The translations under genes and the position numbers were made by a program. A DNA stretch of 64,000 bases from NCBI GenBank assembly GCA_959602045.1, contig CAUGRT010000004.1:1-64000 (forward strand). Reading direction: 5' to 3'. This DNA is from an uncultured Clostridia bacterium. GTDB taxonomy: Bacteria > Bacillota > Clostridia > UBA1381. The first letter of the stretch is position 1; the number at the start of each line of letters is the position of its first letter. Below are positions 25,507-34,443 of the stretch, in pieces. Under the pieces are notes generated by a model. It had not been told where the DNA came from. It ran no database searches and saw only the letters and a program-made list of their open reading frames with translations.

Positions 25507-25550
25507 AAAAAGGCTGTGAAGATGTTTTGGCATCCTCACAGCCTTTTATT
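25507..25550 (-). terminator. Terminator after carB
   Basis: AAGGCTGTGA (25510-25519) pairs with TCACAGCCTT (25536-25545); A-run on the left gives a T-run on the minus strand. Confidence 0.85.
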
Positions 25551-25553
25551 ATT

Positions 25554-28500
25554 TTATTGAATATCGTCCAGTGCGATAATATGCACATTGTCCGAGGTAT
25601 ATCGTTGTTCCATAACGTCAACCAAAGCACCGACCGTATCCAAACTGGTCATCAGTGTGATTGAACACTCAATGGAGGTACGTCTGATTTTGAAACCGTC
25701 GGAGTGAATATCATTTCCCTTTTTCGGAATGTCGATAATCAGATCAACCATGCCGCTTCGGATAATATCCAGAACATTCGGCACACCCTCCGAAATCTTT
25801 TTTGCTGCCTGAACATGGATTCCGTTGCGTTCCAGTAATCGCGCTGTTCCGCCGGTTGCGACAAACTTACAACCCATCGCATGCATTCTCTTTGCCAATG
25901 GCAGGAAGTTGTCTTTATCCAAATCGCGTACAGTTACCAACACTGTGGAACCCGGCTTCGGAATGGTGGTTCCGGCAGCCGTAAAGCCCTTATACAAGGC
26001 TTCCATAAAGGTTTTTCCAACACCCAGAACTTCTCCGGTTGAACGCATTTCCGGCCCAAGACTAACCTCAACCTGCGGCAGCTTTTCTGTGGAGAACACA
26101 GGAACCTTGATTGCTACGGCATTCGTAGACGGTGCGATTCCGGTGGAGTATCCCATTTCCTTTAAGGATTTTCCGAGCATGATATTCGTTGCAATATCAA
26201 TAACCGGTACATTCGTTACCTTTGTAATATACGGTACGGTACGGCTGGAACGTGGATTCACTTCGATGATGTAAAGCTCATCCCTAAATTCGATAAACTG
26301 AATATTAATCATTCCGATAACCTTTAATTCCAAAGCGATCCGATACGTAACATCCTTGATTTTTTCAATAATATGCTCCGGAACATGCTGCGGCGGATAA
26401 ATAGAGATGGAGTCACCGCTGTGTACACCGGCTCTTTCCAGATGCTCCATAATACCCGGAATCAATACGTCTGTTCCATCGCAGATGGCATCAACCTCCA
26501 ACTCACGGCCGCCAAGATAACGGTCAATCAATACCGGGTTTTTCGTATCCTTTTGGAATGCGTCTGTCAGATAACGAACCAAATCTGCTTCGTTTCGGGT
26601 GATTTCCATTCCCTGACCGCCCAAAACGTAGGAAGGACGAACAAGGAGCGGATATTCCAGTTTGCTTGCTTCTTCAACGCCCTCTTCAACACTCCAGACT
26701 GCTTTGCCCTTCGGGCGGCGAATGTTCAGCTTTTCCAGCATTTCATCGAATTTTTCACGGTCCTCGGCTTCATCAATATACTTCGGCTGTGTTCCGAGTA
26801 CGGGGACGTTCATATCTGCCAGGAAGTTCGCAAGCTTGATCGCTGTCTGACCGCCGAATTGCAGAATTACACCGTCCGGTTTTTCCAATTCAATAATATT
26901 ATAAACATCCTCCTCGGTCAGCGGCTCGAAATACAACTTGTCCGAGGTGTCAAAGTCCGTTGAAACCGTTTCGGGGTTGTTATTGATGATAATCGTTTCC
27001 ACGCCGGCTTTTTTCAGCGATAATACGCTGTGAACCGAGCAATAGTCAAACTCAATTCCCTGACCGATCCGAATCGGGCCGGAACCGATGACGATTACCT
27101 TTTTATGATCGGACGGATGGGATTCCGTAACCTCGTCATAGGTCGAGTAGTAGTAAGGCGATACGGCTTCAAATTCGCCGGCACAGGTATCAACCATCTT
27201 ATAAACCGGAGTAATCCCCAATTCCAATCTCTTGCGGTAAACCTCATCACCGCCGCAGCCGATTAACTCTGCAATTCCCTTATCGCTAAAGCCCATTTTC
27301 TTATAGTGTTTCAGCATATCATGGGTCAGCGTATCCAATGTGTATTGTTTCAATTCCTCCTCGGCGTCAACGATATTTTTGATCTTTTGCAGGAAGAACA
27401 TATCCATGCCGGTGATTTCAGCCAGCATTTCAAGGTTGTAATTTCTGCGGATTAATTCGGCTAAGTCGAATAATCTCTCATCATCCGGCACGATAACACG
27501 CTGCTTTAATTCTTTCATGGTACGCTTTTTTGAGGAGGCGCGTTCCAGAGTGTATTGCTTAATCTCTAAGGATCTTACACCTTTTAAAAGCGAGCTTTCG
27601 AACGTGTTGCCGATTGCCATGATTTCGCCGGTTGCCATCATCTTTGTACCGAGATTTCTCTTTGCGCCGAAGAATTTATCAAACGGCCATTTCGGGATTT
27701 TGGTTACAACATAGTCGATTGCCGGCTCAAAGCAAGCATACGTTTTTCCGGTAACGGCATTCTTGATTTCATCCAGGTTATAACCCAGAGCGATTTTTGC
27801 GGCAATTTTGGCAATCGGATAGCCGGTTGCTTTCGAAGCCAGTGCGGAAGAACGGCTTACACGCGGATTGATTTCGATTACGGCATAGTTAAAGCTATTC
27901 GGATCCAGTGCAAACTGTACGTTACAGCCGCCCTTGATTTCGATGGAGTTGATAATATCAATCGCCGCTTTCCGAAGCATCTGATATTCCTTATCCGCAA
28001 GCGTCAGAGCCGGAGCAACTACGATAGAGTCACCCGTATGAACGCCGACCGGATCGACATTTTCCATTGAACAAATCGTAATACAGTTTCCTGCACCGTC
28101 ACGCATAACCTCAAATTCGATTTCTTTCCATCCTTTAATGGATTTTTCAAGCAAGACTTGTCCGATTCTGGAAAGGTGCAGACCCTGCGACAGAATCGTC
28201 ACAAGCTGTTCTTCATTATCGGCAATACCGCCGCCGGTTCCGCCGAGTGTGTAAGCCGGACGCACAATGACCGGATAGCCGATCTTTTCGGCAAATGCAA
28301 GACCGTCATCGAGATTGGTTACGATTTCCGAGGGTGCAATCGGCTGATTGGTGCGCTCCATCAGACGCTTAAAGCTGTCACGATCCTCGCCCTCTTTAAT
28401 GGAGGGGATGGAGGTTCCGATAACGCGAACGCCGTATTTATCAAAAATTCCTTTATCATGCAATTCGCAGGTCAGATTCAAACCGGTTTGTCCGCCCATC

Positions 28501-28766
28501 CCGGCAATGACGGAATCGGGACGTTCCTCACGAATAATTCTTTCAATATATTCCGCTGTCAGCGGTTCAATATAGGTACGGGTTGCCATGCCGCGGTCGG
28601 TCATGATGGTTGCCGGGTTGGAGTTTACCAGAATAACCTCGATACCCTCTTCCTTGATTGCCTGACATGCCTGTGTGCCGGAATAGTCAAATTCCGCCGC
28701 TTGTCCGATGATAATCGGGCCTGAACCGATAACCAGTACTTTTTTTATGGATTTATCTAAAGGCAT
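25554..28766 (-). CDS. carB: Carbamoyl-phosphate synthase large subunit
   Basis: Makes carbamoyl phosphate from bicarbonate, ammonia (channelled from CarA) and two ATP, feeding pyrimidine and arginine synthesis. 1070 residues, the usual length: two ATP-grasp halves beginning KKVLVIGSGPIIIGQAAEFD and KVIVIGSGPIRIGQGIEFDY, with GMGGQTGLN and QFGGQTAIK loops. The C-terminal MGS-like allosteric domain starts near 940. ATG 28766 follows carA by one base with AAAGGAGG ahead, so the two are co-translated. A terminator follows. Confidence 0.98.
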   Translation of the reverse strand: MPLDKSIKKVLVIGSGPIIIGQAAEFDYSGTQACQAIKEEGIEVILVNSNPATIMTDRGMATRTYIEPLTAEYIERIIREERPDSVIAGMGGQTGLNLTCELHDKGIFDKYGVRVIGTSIPSIKEGEDRDSFKRLMERTNQPIAPSEIVTNLDDGLAFAEKIGYPVIVRPAYTLGGTGGGIADNEEQLVTILSQGLHLSRIGQVLLEKSIKGWKEIEFEVMRDGAGNCITICSMENVDPVGVHTGDSIVVAPALTLADKEYQMLRKAAIDIINSIEIKGGCNVQFALDPNSFNYAVIEINPRVSRSSALASKATGYPIAKIAAKIALGYNLDEIKNAVTGKTYACFEPAIDYVVTKIPKWPFDKFFGAKRNLGTKMMATGEIMAIGNTFESSLLKGVRSLEIKQYTLERASSKKRTMKELKQRVIVPDDERLFDLAELIRRNYNLEMLAEITGMDMFFLQKIKNIVDAEEELKQYTLDTLTHDMLKHYKKMGFSDKGIAELIGCGGDEVYRKRLELGITPVYKMVDTCAGEFEAVSPYYYSTYDEVTESHPSDHKKVIVIGSGPIRIGQGIEFDYCSVHSVLSLKKAGVETIIINNNPETVSTDFDTSDKLYFEPLTEEDVYNIIELEKPDGVILQFGGQTAIKLANFLADMNVPVLGTQPKYIDEAEDREKFDEMLEKLNIRRPKGKAVWSVEEGVEEASKLEYPLLVRPSYVLGGQGMEITRNEADLVRYLTDAFQKDTKNPVLIDRYLGGRELEVDAICDGTDVLIPGIMEHLERAGVHSGDSISIYPPQHVPEHIIEKIKDVTYRIALELKVIGMINIQFIEFRDELYIIEVNPRSSRTVPYITKVTNVPVIDIATNIMLGKSLKEMGYSTGIAPSTNAVAIKVPVFSTEKLPQVEVSLGPEMRSTGEVLGVGKTFMEALYKGFTAAGTTIPKPGSTVLVTVRDLDKDNFLPLAKRMHAMGCKFVATGGTARLLERNGIHVQAAKKISEGVPNVLDIIRSGMVDLIIDIPKKGNDIHSDGFKIRRTSIECSITLMTSLDTVGALVDVMEQRYTSDNVHIIALDDIQ

Positions 28767-28767
28767 C

Positions 28768-29820
28768 TTATTTTACCTCCTTTAAAAATCTATCAAATAA
28801 TTCGCCGCTGTCCAAAGGGCCGGGAGAAGCCTCCGGATGGAATTGTACGCTTTGAATCGGAAGTGTCTTATGACGGATTCCCTCGCAGGTTCCGTCGTTT
28901 ACGTTGACGAAAGTTTCTTCTATTGTATCCGGATAATCGGAAAGAATATAGTTATGATTCTGGCTGGTAATATAGACATGACCGGTTTCCAGATCCTTTA
29001 CGGGGTGATTGCCGCCGTGATGTCCGAATTTCAGTTTTTTTGTCTTACAACCCAGCGCCAGACCGATTACCTGATGCCCCATGCAGATTCCGCAGATGGG
29101 GTATTTTCCGATTAATGCCTTGACGGTATCAACCGTTCCGGGAGCGTCCAGGGGATCGCCGGGGCCATTGGAAAGGAAAATCATATCCGGGTGAACTGCC
29201 TCCAGTGCATCCGGCTTCACATCAGCCGGGAACACGGTGATTTTACAGCCGCGCTTTACTAAATCGCGTAAAATTCCGGACTTTGCGCCCATATCAATAA
29301 AGGCGATATGCGGACTGCCTTTTTCATTCAGCACAGACACCTCTTTTACGGTAGTATCCATAATAACGTGGGTGTTGTCCAGGGTGTCCATCAGCGCCTT
29401 GACTTCTGCATCCGAAGGCTCGCCTTTCATAATAACACCTTTCATAACGCCATGATCCCGAAGCGTTCTGGTTAATGCTCTGGTGTCGATTCCCTCTAAA
29501 CCGACAACGCCTTCTTCCTTTAGAAAATCATCCAGATTCATTTCATTTCTGAAGTTGGACGGGTGGTTGCACTTTTCTCTGACAACAAAGGCTTTTAAAT
29601 TAGTATGTGCCGCCTCGCTGTCTTCCAGATTGATCCCGTAGTTGCCAATGAGCGGAAAAGTCATTGTGACAATCTGCCCGGCAAAGGAAGGATCCGTAAG
29701 CGTTTCCTGATACCCCGTCATACCGGTGGTAAAAACGACCTCGCCCACGATGTCTGCTTGATGCCCGAACATGGTACCGGTAAATCGGGCGCCGTTTTCC
29801 AATATAAGCTGTGCCTTCAT
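28768..29820 (-). CDS. carA: Carbamoyl-phosphate synthase small (glutaminase) subunit
   Basis: Hydrolyses glutamine and delivers ammonia to CarB. 350 residues; the class I amidotransferase half has the nucleophile in GICMGHQVIG and the His/Glu pair in QFHPEASPGP. The N-terminal CPSase_sm domain begins KAQLILENGARF. The gene is preceded by a ~295-base leader with a short ORF and terminator (separate entries), so expression is probably controlled by attenuation. Confidence 0.98.
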   Translation of the reverse strand: MKAQLILENGARFTGTMFGHQADIVGEVVFTTGMTGYQETLTDPSFAGQIVTMTFPLIGNYGINLEDSEAAHTNLKAFVVREKCNHPSNFRNEMNLDDFLKEEGVVGLEGIDTRALTRTLRDHGVMKGVIMKGEPSDAEVKALMDTLDNTHVIMDTTVKEVSVLNEKGSPHIAFIDMGAKSGILRDLVKRGCKITVFPADVKPDALEAVHPDMIFLSNGPGDPLDAPGTVDTVKALIGKYPICGICMGHQVIGLALGCKTKKLKFGHHGGNHPVKDLETGHVYITSQNHNYILSDYPDTIEETFVNVNDGTCEGIRHKTLPIQSVQFHPEASPGPLDSGELFDRFLKEVK

Positions 29821-29899
29821 TTCTCTATTCTCCCTTCGTGATTCATTGCGGAAAAAAGCGAATTTAATCGAAATACGCAGTTTTCTGCTATTTTATTGC

Positions 29900-29927
29900 A
29901 AAAAAAATGACAATGTATACATTGTCA
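29900..29927 (-). terminator. Leader terminator (attenuator) upstream of carAB
   Basis: A perfect 20-base palindrome (29908-29927) forms an RNA stem TGACAATG/CATTGTCA with a four-base loop, followed on the minus strand by eight T (29907-29900). It lies between the carA promoter and gene. The stop codon of the leader ORF forms the first three bases of the stem, so a ribosome reaching the end of that ORF would block the hairpin. Confidence 0.75.
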
Positions 29928-30011
29928 AAAAACAGAAATAACAAACAGAGGGTGAGAAACATACCCATCATAAAATTTCTTTTTGATGCTGATTTTCATA
30001 TCCTCGTCCAT
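29925..30011 (-). CDS. Putative 28-residue leader peptide of carAB
   Basis: ATG 30011 has GGAG at 30018-30021, six bases ahead. The peptide starts MDEDMKISIKKKFYDGY and ends LFVISVF. Its last codons form a T-rich stretch directly before the terminator stem, and its TGA overlaps the stem. It contains no arginine codons, arguing against arginine-codon attenuation. The layout resembles the E. coli pyrBI leader, where UTP-sensitive RNA polymerase pausing in U-rich sequence lets a ribosome catch up and prevent termination. The mechanism is inferred from layout only. Confidence 0.6.
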   Translation of the reverse strand: MDEDMKISIKKKFYDGYVSHPLFVISVF

Positions 30012-30120
30012 TATAATCTCCATTCCGCCGCATCATGCGACCTCTGTCCAAAGCAGAAGCTCAACCGTTCGTTGGCTGATTTCCAGCTTTGTTTTGCTAT
30101 TCATTATATTTATCTTGACT

Positions 30121-30149
30121 ATTATACCATTGTCGAAACTATTTGTCAA
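30121..30149 (-). promoter_or_regulatory. carAB promoter
   Basis: On the minus strand: perfect TTGACA (30144-30149), 17 bases, perfect TATAAT (30121-30126). Predicted start near 30114, giving a leader of about 295 bases before carA. Confidence 0.85.
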
Positions 30150-30268
30150 TACACAAGTTTTAATTTTTATAAAATCTTATCAATTTGTTCATTTTTTATA
30201 AATTAGCTTCTGCAAACACTCCGCTATTGGACTAAATATACAAACATGAAAAAAATCGAAAAAAAACC

Positions 30269-30297
30269 TTGACTTTGAAAAGTTGCAGTAGTATAAT
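30269..30297 (+). promoter_or_regulatory. glnK-amtB promoter
   Basis: TTGACT (30269-30274), 17 bases, TATAAT (30292-30297). Transcription starts near 30304, just ahead of the first leader hairpin. Confidence 0.82.
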
Positions 30298-30317
30298 AAA
30301 GCCAAGTTAAGATTGAA

Positions 30318-30458
30318 AGAGCACAAAGGCGTGTTTAAAAAGAGTCCATCTTTTTAAATACGTTTTTTCTTTTTCACAACGAAAATAATATATGTAAGGC
30401 ACAAAGGTGTGTCCTGTGAAAGGCTTGGCTTTTCGCAGGCGCACCTTTTGTCTTTTTT
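30318..30458 (+). promoter_or_regulatory. ANTAR-type antitermination leader of glnK-amtB
   Basis: Two small hairpins carry hexaloops with A at position 1 and G at position 4, the hallmark of ANTAR-protein RNA targets: GCAC-AAAGGC-GTGT (30321-30334) and GGCAC-AAAGGT-GTGTC (30398-30413). The second overlaps the 5' arm of an intrinsic terminator (30403-30448, then TTTTGTCTTTTTT), so the two structures exclude each other. Known ANTAR regulons of Clostridia include nitrogen genes. The about 60-base gap between hairpins is long and holds another A/T stem. No ANTAR protein is encoded in this window. Confidence 0.68.
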
Positions 30459-30478
30459 GAAAGAAAGGAGTCTTGGTC

Positions 30479-30829
30479 ATGGACGAAATGAACAAAATCG
30501 AGATTATCACCAGACAGGAAAAGCTCGAAGAACTGAAAGGAGCTCTGAACGAGGTAGGCATCAACGGTATGACGGTTTCTCAGGTGCTGGGTTATGGTAC
30601 ACAGAAGGGGCACAAGCATCACTACAGAGGTGTTGAATACAGCGTGGATTTATTACCGAAGGTTAAGGTTGAGATGGTTGTATGTACGGTTCCGGTACAG
30701 ACGGTTGTCGATACGGCGCTGAAGGTTCTGAGAACGGGTAAAATCGGAGATGGTAAGATCTTCATTACCCCGGTTGCAAAAGTAATTAAGGTAAGAACAG
30801 GTGAAGAGGATAGAGAGGCTCTGCTGTAA
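30479..30829 (+). CDS. glnK: PII nitrogen-regulatory protein
   Basis: Trimeric sensor of 2-oxoglutarate, ATP/ADP and nitrogen status that binds and blocks the ammonium channel. 116 residues from ATG 30479, after AAAGGAG at eight bases. The T-loop region YGTQKGHKHHYRGVEYSVDLLP keeps the Tyr that is uridylylated in proteobacteria, and the C-terminal KIFITPVAKVIKVRTGE is the PII signature. amtB follows 36 bases later, the standard pairing. Confidence 0.96.
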   Translation: MDEMNKIEIITRQEKLEELKGALNEVGINGMTVSQVLGYGTQKGHKHHYRGVEYSVDLLPKVKVEMVVCTVPVQTVVDTALKVLRTGKIGDGKIFITPVAKVIKVRTGEEDREALL

Positions 30830-30865
30830 AAACAGCGGACGCAAAACAGAAAGGAATGATGGGTT

Positions 30866-32128
30866 ATGGATTTTGATGTAATGGGTAAGATAATAGATTG
30901 TTTTTGGTTATTTTTCGGAGGCGTTTTGGTATTCACGATGCAGGCAGGCTTTACACTGGTTGAAGCGGGATTTACCAGAGCAAAAAACACAGGTAACATT
31001 ATTATGAAGAATATCGTCGATTTCATGTTCGGATCCATTATCTATTGGGTAATCGGTTATGGATTGATGTACGGTGACAGTATCGGCGGATTTATAGGAA
31101 AGCCGTTTGGCGAAACTTTCTTAAACGGCGCTGCCGGCTTAATCGGTCAAGGTGATTATAACTATACGGTGCTGTTCTTCCAGACCGTATTCTGTGCAAC
31201 ATCCGCAACAATCGTTTCGGGTGCTATGGCTGAAAGAACGAACTTTGCAGCTTACTGTATTTATTCAGCAGCAATTTCACTGTTCATTTACCCGATCGCA
31301 GGTCACTGGGTATGGGGCGGCGGTTGGCTGTCACAGTTAGGCTTCCACGATTTCGCAGGTTCGGCAATCGTACATATGCTGGGCGGTACGCTTTCCTTTG
31401 TAGGTGCGGCAATCCTTGGTCCCAGAATCGGTAAGTACACAAAGAGCGGTAAGGCAAACGCAATTCCGGGTCATAACATTCTGATCGGTGCATTGGGCGT
31501 ATTTCTGCTTTGGATCGGTTGGTTCGGTTTCAACCCGGCATCCTCAGGCGCATTGACAGACGGTGGTGTTGACGTTGCAGCAAAGGTATTTATCACAACC
31601 AACATGGGTGCATGTGCAGCAGCAATCACAGCAATGTTCTTTACTTGGGCTCGTTACGGCAAGCCGGATGTATCAATGACATTGAACGGTGTTCTGGGCG
31701 GCTTGGTTGCAGTAACGGCTCCTTGTGATGTTGTATCTCCACTGAATGCAATTATTATAGGTGCAATCGGTTCAATCTTGATGTGTCTGGCAATCCCGTT
31801 CATTGATACAAAGCTCAAGATCGACGATCCGGTCGGTGCGGTATCGGTACACGGCGTATGCGGTGCATGGGGAACTTTGGCAGTAGGCTTGTTTGCAAAC
31901 GATAACGGTGTTACAGGCTTGCTCTACGGCAATCCGGCACAATTTGGTATTCAATTGTTAGGTATGGTTTCACTGATCGTTTGGGCAGCAGTCATCGGAT
32001 CAATCTTCTTCTTGATCTTGAAGAAGGCAGGAATCCTGAGAGCCAGTGTAGAAGCAGAAATCGGTGGTTTGGACGAAGCAGAGCATGGTCTTGCATCCGC
32101 TTATCCGGATTTCATGCCGAACAAATAA
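30866..32128 (+). CDS. amtB: Ammonium transporter
   Basis: Inner-membrane trimeric ammonium channel. 420 residues, about 11 membrane helices. The twin-His pore is visible as DFAGSAIVHMLGG and AVSVHGVCGAWGTL; AMAERTNFAAYCI and GWFGFNPAS are conserved. AAAGGAA precedes the ATG. Regulated with glnK by the upstream leader. Confidence 0.97.
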   Translation: MDFDVMGKIIDCFWLFFGGVLVFTMQAGFTLVEAGFTRAKNTGNIIMKNIVDFMFGSIIYWVIGYGLMYGDSIGGFIGKPFGETFLNGAAGLIGQGDYNYTVLFFQTVFCATSATIVSGAMAERTNFAAYCIYSAAISLFIYPIAGHWVWGGGWLSQLGFHDFAGSAIVHMLGGTLSFVGAAILGPRIGKYTKSGKANAIPGHNILIGALGVFLLWIGWFGFNPASSGALTDGGVDVAAKVFITTNMGACAAAITAMFFTWARYGKPDVSMTLNGVLGGLVAVTAPCDVVSPLNAIIIGAIGSILMCLAIPFIDTKLKIDDPVGAVSVHGVCGAWGTLAVGLFANDNGVTGLLYGNPAQFGIQLLGMVSLIVWAAVIGSIFFLILKKAGILRASVEAEIGGLDEAEHGLASAYPDFMPNK

Positions 32129-32141
32129 TAGAATTTCTCTG

Positions 32142-32247
32142 AAAAGACTGTAAGAAAACAAATACAATAGATACGGGCTGTCCATCCTCGGTATAGAGGA
32201 CGGATAGCCGTATCGGATGTATGAAAGTTTTTTACAGTCTTTTTTTG
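32142..32247 (+). terminator. Nested terminator after amtB
   Basis: Outer arms AAAAGACTGTAA (32142) and TTACAGTCTTTTTTT (32232) enclose a long inner hairpin (ATACGGGCTGTCCATCCTC with GAGGACGGATAGCCGTAT, about 32172-32215). Confidence 0.82.
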
Positions 32248-32354
32248 TTAATGAGAATTTGACAAAAAAATACATGAATTTACCGGTTTGTTTGTGGATT
32301 CCGGCGATATTTTCTTTTTTTGCGGAAAAATGCAAAATCCTTTTCCGGAATCTC

Positions 32355-32408
32355 TTTACAAACGCGAAAAAATGTAATATAATAAGAAAGTATGAATATA
32401 GCTGCATG
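32355..32408 (+). promoter_or_regulatory. argC promoter with an ArgR-box-like site
   Basis: TTTACA (32355-32360), 17 bases, TATAAT (32378-32383). Just downstream, ATGAATATAGCTGCATG (32392-32408) matches the Bacillus ARG box at about 13 of 18 positions, placed to block initiation when arginine is high. The promoter is clear; the operator is moderate. Confidence 0.65.
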
Positions 32409-32447
32409 ACGGATGGGATGCAGTAATCTGTATGGGAGATGTTATCA

Positions 32448-33485
32448 ATGATAAAAACAGCAGTGCTTGGCGCTACGGGATATGCCGGGATTGAATTGGT
32501 TCGGTTGCTGTCGAATCACCCGGAGGCGGAAATCGAGATTCTGGGTTCCAAGAGCTTTGCAGGACAGAAAATCAGCGACATTTATCAGAATTTCAATCAT
32601 ATTTTGGAGCTGCCCTGCGAGGAAATTGATTTGGATAAAATCGCGCAGTGCGACGTGGCATTTACGGCGCTTCCGCATGGAGCATCAAAAACGGTCATTC
32701 CGGATATTCTCAAAAAAGGCGTTAAGGTGATTGATTTAAGCGGAGATTATCGTTATGATGACGCGGCGGTTTATGAGAAATGGTATGGGGAGAAACATTC
32801 CTCACCGGAGCTGCTGAAGGAGTCGGTCTACGGCTTGCCGGAGCTGCATCGTGAAAAAATCAAATCCGCACGCTTGATCGGCAATCCGGGATGTTATACA
32901 ACCTGTTCGATTTTGGGCGCTGCTCCGCTGTTAAAGAGCGGTTTGGGTTCAACGAAAAATATTATTGTAGACGCAAAATCGGGCGTTACCGGAGCAGGAC
33001 GCGGTTTGGCATTACAGACGCATTTTTGCGAATGTACGGAAAATACAAAGGCATATAAAATTGCAACGCACCGTCATACCTCGGAGATTGAGCAGGAGCT
33101 TTCACATGTTGCCGGAGAGGAAATTATGCTTTCCTTTACGCCGCACTTGATACCGCAAAAGCGCGGAATTTTGGCTACGATTTACATCAATCTGAATCGC
33201 CCCTGTACGACAGAGGAGATTCTGGAGATTTATCGGGAATTTTATAAGGACGAGTTTTTTGTCCGCGTTAAGGAACCGGGATTCTTGCCGGAAACAAAGC
33301 ATGTTGCAGGTTCGAATTTTGTGGATATCGGTGTTGTGGTGGATGAACGGCTTCAGCGCGCGGTTGTGGTTTCGGCATTGGACAATATTGTAAAAGGTGC
33401 GGCAGGACAAGCAATTCAAAACATGAATTTATTGTTTGGACTGGACGAAAAAACGGGATTAAAAAATGCAGGATTTTATTTATAA
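32448..33485 (+). CDS. argC: N-acetyl-gamma-glutamyl-phosphate reductase
   Basis: Third step of arginine/ornithine synthesis (NADPH-dependent). 345 residues from ATG 32448, spaced nine bases from GGGAG. Rossmann start KTAVLGATGYAGIELVRLL; catalytic Cys in GNPGCYTT; the conserved His is in the KIATHRHTSEIEQEL region. The end overlaps the longest possible argB frame, so the two are coupled. Confidence 0.97.
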   Translation: MIKTAVLGATGYAGIELVRLLSNHPEAEIEILGSKSFAGQKISDIYQNFNHILELPCEEIDLDKIAQCDVAFTALPHGASKTVIPDILKKGVKVIDLSGDYRYDDAAVYEKWYGEKHSSPELLKESVYGLPELHREKIKSARLIGNPGCYTTCSILGAAPLLKSGLGSTKNIIVDAKSGVTGAGRGLALQTHFCECTENTKAYKIATHRHTSEIEQELSHVAGEEIMLSFTPHLIPQKRGILATIYINLNRPCTTEEILEIYREFYKDEFFVRVKEPGFLPETKHVAGSNFVDIGVVVDERLQRAVVVSALDNIVKGAAGQAIQNMNLLFGLDEKTGLKNAGFYL

Positions 33486-33528
33486 TATGGAGCCGCACGA
33501 CAGGACAGAATGGAGATCGGAATTTGAG

Positions 33529-34401
33529 ATGGAAGAACTGATAAAAAGAGCGGGGGTCTTGGTTGAGGCGCTTCCGTATATGCAGAAATTCGCAGGAAAA
33601 ACCGTTGTTATTAAATACGGCGGCAATGCGATGATTAATGAAGAATTAAAGAATTTGGTGATGCAGGATATTACGCTGTTAAAATATATTGGCTTAAAAC
33701 CGATTGTTGTACATGGCGGCGGCCCGGATATTTCAAAGGCTTTGGATGATCGCGGCTTAAAGAGCAAATTCATCAACGGCTTGCGTTATACCGACACTCA
33801 GACGATGAGTGTGGCACAGCAGGTCTTGATCGGAAAGACGAATAAAGAGATTGTTGCGCTGCTGAATACAAAGGGCGGCAGAGCGGTCGGCATCAGCGGT
33901 ATTGACGGCAGCTTTATCGAATGTAAAAAGCAAACGACAATGGTGGACGGCAAGGAGCAGGAACTGGGATATGTCGGCGATATTGTTCATGTAAAGCATT
34001 GTATTTTGGACTTGCTTTCCTCCGACCAGTACATTCCCGTTATTGCGCCGATCGGTACGGATGATGAGGGAAACAGCTACAATATTAATGCCGATACGGT
34101 TGCTTCATCGGTAGCGGCGGCGGTTCAGGCGGAAAAGCTGGTTTTGCTGACGGACGTCGAGGGCATTAAGGATGATAAGGGCCGGATTATGTCCGAGGTT
34201 CATACCAATGAGGTTCAGAAAATGATTCGCGATGGAATCATCAGCGGCGGTATGATTCCGAAAGTACTGGGATGCTGTGACGCGATTGACGCCGGTGTTT
34301 CGGGCGTACATATTATTGACGGACGGATTCCGCATTGCTTACTGCTTGAAATTTTCACAAAAACCGGAATCGGTACGCTGATAAAAGGGGATAAATATTA
34401 A
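33529..34401 (+). CDS. argB: Acetylglutamate kinase
   Basis: Phosphorylates N-acetylglutamate. 290 residues from ATG 33529, the usual start (MEELIKRAGVLVEALPYMQKF); longer in-frame starts at 33466 and 33487 reach into argC. KTVVIKYGGNAM and VVHGGGPDI are the ATP/substrate glycine-rich motifs; VLLTDVEGIKDD and GGMIPKV are conserved. Placed between argC and proS; the other arginine genes are elsewhere. Confidence 0.96.
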   Translation: MEELIKRAGVLVEALPYMQKFAGKTVVIKYGGNAMINEELKNLVMQDITLLKYIGLKPIVVHGGGPDISKALDDRGLKSKFINGLRYTDTQTMSVAQQVLIGKTNKEIVALLNTKGGRAVGISGIDGSFIECKKQTTMVDGKEQELGYVGDIVHVKHCILDLLSSDQYIPVIAPIGTDDEGNSYNINADTVASSVAAAVQAEKLVLLTDVEGIKDDKGRIMSEVHTNEVQKMIRDGIISGGMIPKVLGCCDAIDAGVSGVHIIDGRIPHCLLLEIFTKTGIGTLIKGDKY

Positions 34402-34443
34402 AAACCATAAAAACGAAAAATGAAAGGGGAATACGATAGAATT

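Noticed and set aside
28158..28724. Plus-strand frame of 188 codons opposite carB
   Set aside because: carB is complete and conserved on the minus strand; the antisense frame has no family likeness.
29908..29927. Perfect 20-base palindrome as a GntR-type operator
   Set aside because: It lies almost 200 bases downstream of the promoter, is followed by eight T in the carA direction, and overlaps the leader ORF stop, so an RNA terminator explains it better. A protein site is not excluded.
32439..32447. ATG 32439 as argC start
   Set aside because: It abuts the GGGAG site with no spacing; ATG 32448 has proper spacing and the family N-terminus.
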